From NCBI GenBank assembly GCA_017311315.1, contig CM029638.1, positions 8,056,368-8,120,367 of the forward strand: a stretch of DNA of 64,000 nt, in the 5' to 3' direction. The notes under the pieces are model-generated. The model did not search any database. It was not told the origin of the DNA and saw only the letters and a list, made by a program, of their open reading frames with translations. Source of the DNA: Dendrocalamus latiflorus. Taxonomy: Eukaryota > Streptophyta > Magnoliopsida > Poales > Poaceae. Within the stretch, counting starts at the first letter, position 1; each line of letters starts with the position of its first letter. The translations under genes and the position numbers were made by a program. Positions 57,600 to 64,000 of the stretch are shown here, piece by piece.

Positions 57600-59040
57600 T
57601 CGATATTGTTGAAGATCAAGGGTCACGACAACGAGTCATGAGCATCAATATTGTTGAAGTTAATGTTCAAATAAACTCGATAATGAAGGAGTTTTGGTAG
57701 AGAGGAGATGAAGCTTTTGCATTGAAGATGAGCCATAATGATATTGAGCCATTATGTAGCTAGAAGTGTACCATTGCTGGTGATGGATACGATATCACCG
57801 GTGATGGGGAGAACATTCTTCATATCGTTAGATAGCGATTAAAGCAGACATATCAGCATTAATAAAGATGGGAAGTCATCGCAGTTAGTGAGGAAGCTAT
57901 AGCGTTAAGGTGGACAATGTCAAAGAAGAGGAGTGATCGACATGGAAAAAGATGACATCGAGCACTTTTAACATGATGCATGTGTATATACATGCATGCA
58001 TTTGTGCAAATAGAAGCATGGGTATATAGAAGCAAAGGAACAAAGAGCTCGAAGTACAGATGGCGTAGTCATAGGGAATAGATTCAAGGTCACTAGAGAG
58101 AGCGTGACGGGTGACCCTGACAGGATCAGCGATGGTTGCACGTGTATGCCTGTTTGATGTTACAACGATCATCATTAAGCAATAATGAGATAAATAGAAG
58201 ATAACTATGCGGTGGAGTATTATATTGAAATGGGTAACAATTAAGAGAGATCAATCAAGAACTGGACGTGCTGTTGGAGGTTGAAACTGAAAAGTTATAG
58301 CAATGAGAAGAGATAGAAGACACGCAATTCAGTAGGACAATTGATATGTGAGGATTATAAGTTCAAGATAGGTTGCCCATAGTTTATTAGTACATGTGTG
58401 AGCAATACTCTAATATTATATGAACTAATAACACAATTTACTACACATGTAATCAACATATTGCTTTGAGTTTAAATAGAGGTACACGCGCATGCTCATA
58501 TTTTGGGAAAGTGTAGCTAATAGACAAAGAATAGAGACATGCAGCTATATGATCCATGCATGATGGAGAGTGCTTATATTTTTAAGAACCTTACAACCTA
58601 GTATGCTCGATGATTTTGTTCTATCAAAGCTCATACTTCAATTATATTCCTCGAGTTATATTTTCTATCAAGCTTTTATTATTATCATTTTCAATATTTA
58701 AGATGTCTTGAAATCCTAAATAGTCTATAAGATACGTAAATATATCATCAAGTATCTAAGTTATATCATTTGATACAAAAAAACTTTAAATAAGGGGCTG
58801 CTCCAATGGGTTGCCAGTTTCTGGTTAAAATTACACTATAGTGGCTAAATTGCACTGTAGTGGTTGTTAGTTTTTTCAAGTCATTCAATTAAAAATAATA
58901 AAACATCGATATATCATTATAGACAATGCAAAATAAAAAAAAAGAAAAAAACTGAAATTAAGACAAACTCACAATAGTACCGTATTTTTAAACTCACAAA
59001 CGATCACAAAACATATATAAATTTCAAAAAAAATCGATTG
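57600..59040. other. Intergenic, no gene seen
   Basis: A mixed stretch with an A/T-rich right half; no supported features. Confidence 0.4.
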
Positions 59041-59042
59041 TT

Positions 59043-59372
59043 ACTCATGCTAAACAGGCCAAACGAGTCGTGCCCACCGTGCCATGCCTGGGCCAAATGT
59101 TCCTAATGATCACTTTTTGTGCCAAATGAGCCATGCCCACCAGGCTACACGTGCCTACGGGCCGTGCCGTGCTAAGCCATATCTGGCCCACCACTGTGCT
59201 TACCGTCCCGTGCAAGCACACTAGGTCAGTGTGGCGGCTTAGGCATGGCCTGCCCCATCGTGCCATGTCGGCCCAACCCAACACTTGTCGTGTTGTGTCA
59301 TGCCATGGGCTGTGTTTACAGTAACGGATAGTGGCCGGTCCGATAGGCACGGTCCATTTAGACACCGCTAAA
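59043..59372. repeat. GTGCC/GGCAC-rich repeat, probable hAT MITE remnant
   Basis: Dense CGTGCCATGCC, GGCCGTGCCGTGC and AGCCATGCC wording between AAACAGGCCAAACGAG and GGCACGGTCCATTTAG. Its style is like the motif-rich hAT elements at 24.7 and 34.2 kb, but clean ends were not found. Confidence 0.4.
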
Positions 59373-59878
59373 TTCAGTGCTCTGTGCATTATTGCCTTGT
59401 CGATCACCGAAGTACACTTCACACAGTATGTACAGATGTATATTATTAGATGGTCCAGGTCTCATCATCAATGAGAATGATTTCTTGAAGCAAGCCGCAC
59501 CAAGCTACGTTCTGGAGGCTGGAGGATGTTAACATGCTATGGCTTCCTTCCTTCCCTTGCCTACAAGGGAACTCCCCTAGGTGCTTTACCAATGCCTCAC
59601 TCGTCTTGAATGTCCATTGCCCACAGGCCAGGTAAGGCACAGGATAACACAACCTCACGCTTCACGCAACACAAGATATTATCCTCTCAAGATCTCCAAA
59701 CACCAATCATATATACATCCATGGCTAGTCTCAGCCTCAGTTCAGTTCAACCACATGGAGAAGAGTAGGAGTGCAAGGCTGTACGAGCGATGAACATGCC
59801 CTGCCAACTGGGGCCTGGCCTGCAGAGCTTGCTCCTGCATGCGGTTCTGCAGCTCAGCTGCCCTGCACGTAAGGTAGG
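59373..59878. other. Intergenic, no gene seen
   Basis: No supported features. Confidence 0.4.
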
Positions 59879-60275
59879 GATGAAAGTGAATTGAATACGG
59901 ACGGATAATAGATTTGTCATATTTGATTTTTATATAGATATTCTAGATACAGATATGAATAATGTTGAATACAAATTGAATTGAATATAGTCACGAATGA
60001 AACTCATAACATGAAAACCCAACATTCATGAAATCTTTGTATAAGATAAGGTTCCTTCTCTAACACTATGTATTCATGTTTATGATCATGTAAATGGGCT
60101 ACTAAAGTATCATGTAAATGGGCTGTACTGAAATAAAGGATATATGTTGCGGATATCCAGCCTCAGAATATCCAGATCCATATTTATTCAACGGATAGTG
60201 AGCTATTGAATTCAGCTTTGTATTCGAATAGAAAAAATTCATATTTATTTTTGATCCAATAAATATCTAAATCAA
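59879..60275. mobile_element. Probable TAGGGATGAAA-type hAT fragment
   Basis: Begins TAGGGATGAAAGTGAA followed by GAATACGGACGGATA and ATAGATATTCTAGATACAGA wording seen in a common grass hAT family. A matching right end is not visible; MITE copy 3 adjoins it. Confidence 0.35.
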
Positions 60276-60546
60276 GGCTCCGCTCGTTTCGGCTTCAGCT
60301 TCTGGCTTATTTTTCACTATTCATAAATTTCGTCTTTTTCTGAACTTTTGGCTTTTTTAGCTTTTTGCCGGTTATTTTTTCCCCGTATTTGTTTGCATTA
60401 TACGTGATGGGCTAATATGTTTTTCTATTTTTATTTTTTTAAATTTAATTATGCTAAATAAACCTCTGTCAGCTACAGTGTTTTTTCAGCCAGCTACAGT
60501 ACTTTTCAGCCATAAACCACTCAAAAAAGTCATATTGAGCACAGCC
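60276..60546 (-). mobile_element. Tourist-like MITE, family member 3 of 3
   Basis: Reverse-oriented copy of the 27540 and 51973 family (CTGTCAGCTACAGTG, TTCACTATTCATAAATTTCG), about 271 bp, with a TCA flank on each side. Ends are more diverged than in the other two. Confidence 0.7.
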
Positions 60547-60571
60547 TCAAAAATAATCCGAAACTTTGTAA

Positions 60572-60847
60572 GGGCATCTGTAGTGTATATAACCCAAGGG
60601 GTCTTAAGGTGGGTCCCATCTAAACCTTAAGGCTGACTCTATAGTGTATATAACCCAAGGGGCCTTAAGACGATCCCACTTGGTAGATAAAGAAAAATCG
60701 TATTTTAATGTTTGTGGTCAGGTCTTTAGCTTGAGGACCAGCCTTAAGCTTTTTTTGCTTATAGCCTACTTAAGATCACCCCTGTAATGTATAAAGTTGA
60801 CCTTAAAATGACTTAAGACCCTCTATTTTCATACACTATAGATACCC
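60572..60847. mobile_element. PIF/Harbinger-like MITE (GGGCATCTGTAGTGTA type)
   Basis: 276 bp with ends GGGCATCTGTAGTGTATA and, in reverse complement, GGGTATCTATAGTGTATG, flanked by TAA (60569-60571, 60848-60850). The left 60 bases (TAGTGTATATAACCCAAGGG) are repeated once directly inside. Confidence 0.85.
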
Positions 60848-60850
60848 TAA

Positions 60851-61560
60851 GGCATCCGATCCGCTTTCCCCTACCTGCGGGCCTGCCCTACGCTACACCG
60901 CGCCACGTTACACCCATCGATCGAATGCAATGGCCGGCTGAAATTGAATCGGAGCGAGCAGAGAGAGAACGAAGCAACCTACGTACACCAGACCAAGACC
61001 GAACGGCCAGTCCAACGGCGCGGCAAGATGGCAAAGCTCGCGAATCATCAGACCGACCAAGCGAGGGTGGCGCAAGCGAGCCGGCCCCTTCTCCGGTAAG
61101 CCAGCCAGGGACCCCCTGCGCTGCACCGGCCGGTCCGGGACAGCAACCCGTCCTCGCCGTGTTACGTCGCTCGTGTCCTCCCTCCCTTGGCGACGGTCCG
61201 GCCGCCCGATCGGCATCCATCGGCCGGTCGCCGTCCAACTCTGCGCGGTGGGGCCGAGGACAAGTCCGGAATCCCATGAGGCATGAGGCCATGGCTGCAC
61301 CGGCACCGGGGAAGTATCTCATATGTAGAGAGAGAGATGTTTTCCCATTTTCTGAGGATGTGACACGTATTTATCTATCTGTCTGGGTGTGGACACCGTA
61401 CTGGCTGGGCTGCGCTGCGCTTCTCCAGCCCCGGTAGTAGCTTGGGAGCAGCGCCAGTCGGGGGGATGGGTCCCTCCTCTCCGCTGCCTCTGACGACGAC
61501 GCATCGCATCGGTTGCGTTCGCGCATCACGAGGCGGCGTCACCAAGTCTGGGAAGATCGA
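60851..61560. other. GC-rich stretch with open frames, unrecognised
   Basis: A 170-codon plus-strand frame (60925-61437) and two minus-strand frames are open, but composition alone explains this. None shows a known domain, and the plus frame has the low-complexity look of leader DNA. It could be a promoter/first exon of an unseen gene. Confidence 0.25.
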
Positions 61561-63280
61561 TCTTGATTTTTGAAAATCCCTTGCATGATTCGCGAGGGTA
61601 AGGTTCAGACGGCTCGTGACGATTTGATGGTGCCCTGTAGTGAAGTTTTATTTTTTTTTAATTTTAATCACTAGCATATATTTTTTAAAATAAACCACTC
61701 TTCGAGTTTAAAAGACATAACAGACGGTACGTATCACCTGTCGTGCTGTTATAGCTCGGCAGGATCTGGCACATGCAGCAAGGCGAGCTGGCGTGGCTCG
61801 GTAGGCCAGGCTCTACCAAGCCGCCCCTACTCGACAGGAGTCTTAGCTAGCGAAGAATGCAAAAAACAAGGGTGGCAAAAAACCGTTGACTCGATTCAAA
61901 ATTGTTTCAATTATACTTGTTAATTTGAATTTTGCTCTACCTCGACTCGTTAGCTCGTTCTAAAAATACTTACAAACTATACGTTAAATTATATTATATA
62001 AAACTATACCAATTTTGGGAAAACCACGATAAGACGAGGATAGGGATTCACCTAGCCGGGGGAAGCTCGGAGTCCGGGGCACTCGGATGCAACATCAGCT
62101 AGAAAGTGCACATGGTAAATTTAGTATTTTTGTAACTAGGTGAACTCCATACAAACTAGTTGAAAATGCGTGCTTTGATACACATTAAGAAATCCTACGA
62201 TATTTCATTCGCGTGCGCGTAGAAATTCTTTAGGAAGGTTTAATGGGGTTTGGAGGAGCAGATGAACCACCACCATAAACTTCTTGTGTTAAGTAGTAAA
62301 GATATGTTGTTGTAAACAGTTGTCATAATAGACTATGTGTAGACTGACAAAACAGTTCGTAATGAATGTACGAATTACATGGCGTGTGGAATTTAGCTAG
62401 ACGTTTGCCTCACTACTCATACGATACAAGTGACAACATACGCGAATCATCAATCCCAACTACAGATAAGGTACATGTGCGTCTTTTGAAAGCCAAGATT
62501 CAAGTCAGTCGTTGTACACATTTGGGTCTATTGATGCCTTTCTCTTCTCTCCCATGCGGATTTTAGCCCTCGCAATATGGGCCTAGTACACATCTTCTAC
62601 AACTTATGTAGGCTTGTCCCAGTCGGAGATAACCTAGCATTCAGCAGGGGCTTCATGAACCACCGGCGCCTTACTCTTGTTCTTTTCGCTCTCATCCAGG
62701 GTATAAGGTTTCTAGCATGTGAATCTCTCAAGCGCCACCAAGTAGTTGAGCATATATTTCTGCTCGATAAATGCCTTATCATATATATCTAAGCCGTCTA
62801 TCCATTGGAAGAAATAGCAACGCTCTATCCTCTGATAGCATAGACGGAGTAGGTTAGAGATGTGCGAAATGGAACATGCAATGTGAAATAACAAATGCAT
62901 ACTTACAAGAACTTTTGCTCACATGTAGTGCGCTCGGCCAGCGATTGCTGGGTGTGTAGACTGAATGATATATGCTGGATTGCCGCAGTCGTACTATGGC
63001 CACAGAAACTCCGACAACATAGGTGCATCCTTGCAAGAATTATCAATGTATGATTCTTCTTCTTGGTCATCCACTTTATGCTTATGAAGCATCCTCCATA
63101 ATTCAACATCCCCACCAGTGGCACAGTGATGTCCTATGTCTCTCCGCTCCCTCTTCTCTTCCCTTAGTTTTGATATCAGCTCAATCAAAATTTTTGGTCT
63201 GGTCCTGGGGCTGGCTAGATTTTACAGGCGGTCAGTGTGCACTGCTCGAGAGTAAAGCTTGAACGTGTTGTCATTTTTGT
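61561..63280. other. Intergenic, no gene seen
   Basis: No supported gene or element ends. Confidence 0.4.
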
Positions 63281-63284
63281 TGGA

Positions 63285-63710
63285 AAAAGCTGGTACATAT
63301 TGTCAAATCACTAGGACAACCAGTGCGTGTTGTCCGCAAGCTGCGAAAAGCTAGTACGTATTGTCAAATTACTAGAAAAACTGGTGCATGTTGTCCACTT
63401 GCTGCGAAAAGTTGGTATGTGTTATCAAATCGTTGAAAAAGCCTATGTGTGATGTCCACTCGCTGCGTAAAGCTGATACGTGTTGTCAAATCACTGGGAA
63501 AAATCGGTACGTGCGTCCACTCACTGCGAAAACGTGGTGCGTATTGTCAAATCACTGGAAAAACTCGTGAGTGCTGTCCACTTGCTGTGAAAAGTTGATG
63601 CATGTTGTCAAATCACTGAGAAAGACAATGTGTGCTATCCACTTACTGCAAAAAGTTGGTATATATTGTCAAATTACTGGGAAAGCTGGTGCGTGTTGTC
63701 CACTCGCTGA
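63285..63710. repeat. Tandem array of a 61-bp repeat, about seven copies
   Basis: The anchor TGTCAAATCACT (with variants) occurs at 63301, 63362, 63423, 63484, 63545, 63606 and 63667, an exact 61-base period. Each unit holds TTGTCAAATCACTGGAAAAA, then GGTGCGTGTTGTCCACT and CGCTGCGAAAA. Units have diverged by substitutions and only single-base indels that keep the period. 61 is not a multiple of three, so frames through it rotate and are not coding. Confidence 0.95.
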
Positions 63711-64000
63711 CATATCAAGAAATAATTTCAAGAATCAGGTGACTGAGAAAAACAAAAAATAAACCATAAGGCCTAAGATGGCTATATAATATTTATAATA
63801 TTTTTGTCAAGTTGCACATGGCACTTAGGCCGTGTTCTGTCATATGGATACAATACATTACATGTCTAGTTTTTAGTACCTGGGTGAACTGAAGCAAAAA
63901 ACGAGAGTTACTGTAGCTGGCTAAGTTGGAGCAAGAGCGACTATGGCCTCAACTAGTTTCTCCAATCTTGAGAATGATCGGGGGGCTAGGGTACTGCATG
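63711..64000. other. Window end, no gene seen
   Basis: AT-rich flank; no supported feature. Confidence 0.4.

Noticed and set aside
60925..61437. 170-codon plus-strand frame as a gene
   Set aside because: No known domain, low-complexity composition, and equally long frames on the opposite strand.
63285..63710. CRISPR-like array
   Set aside because: Units are contiguous 61-bp tandem repeats without unique spacers, in a plant genome.

Overview
This window is nuclear DNA from a grass (Poaceae). The signs are monocot-type genes with GC-rich exons and AT-rich introns, an ADF gene whose first exon is only an ATG, many short MITEs, solo LTRs, a Copia element, a Helitron and gene-fragment-carrying transposons. 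The species cannot be fixed from the sequence alone. There are no operons, ribosome binding sites or CRISPR arrays.

Layout. 1-7.2 kb holds three plus-strand gene features: the 3' end of a CCHC zinc-knuckle (ZCCHC9-like) gene, a complete actin-depolymerizing factor gene (139 aa), and a decayed C-terminal piece of a BEACH/WD40 protein. 7.8-11.2 kb is a 3'-truncated LTR of a Gypsy-like element. 11.7-16.4 kb is a complete minus-strand PRP31 spliceosomal gene with eight coding exons (484 aa). A 1.4 kb hAT-type element sits in one of its introns. A 5' exon fragment of a CCCH zinc-finger gene follows at 17.2-17.45 kb. 17.6-28.4 kb is repeat territory: a TA microsatellite, palindrome-rich DNA, a 30-bp-arm hairpin, a complete solo LTR with its target duplication, and an LTR fragment interrupted by a hAT MITE. 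28.4-32.8 kb is a complete SLC37-type glycerol-3-phosphate transporter gene (518 aa, two coding exons, a spliced 5' leader).

33-40.6 kb contains nested MITEs, a hAT element carrying fragments of two host genes (an AP2/ERF gene and a GDSL esterase gene), and further LTR debris. 40.644-47.187 kb is an intact, apparently very young Copia retrotransposon with a GAACC target duplication. Its gag-pol frame appears to begin inside the 5' LTR and to be joined by splicing. 47.543-51.872 kb has the ends expected of a Helitron and carries a broken MAPKKK fragment and a long purine-rich minisatellite. 51.9-64 kb holds nested MITEs, a Mutator-like element with about 265-bp inverted repeats, a dead LINE 3' end, more MITEs, and seven tandem copies of a 61-bp repeat.

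The host genes are housekeeping genes (RNA processing, actin turnover, organophosphate transport) and do not form a pathway. The interest lies in the mobile elements: three different classes (hAT, Mutator-like, Helitron) carry or appear to carry host gene pieces, and one autonomous-looking Copia element has an unusual split start.
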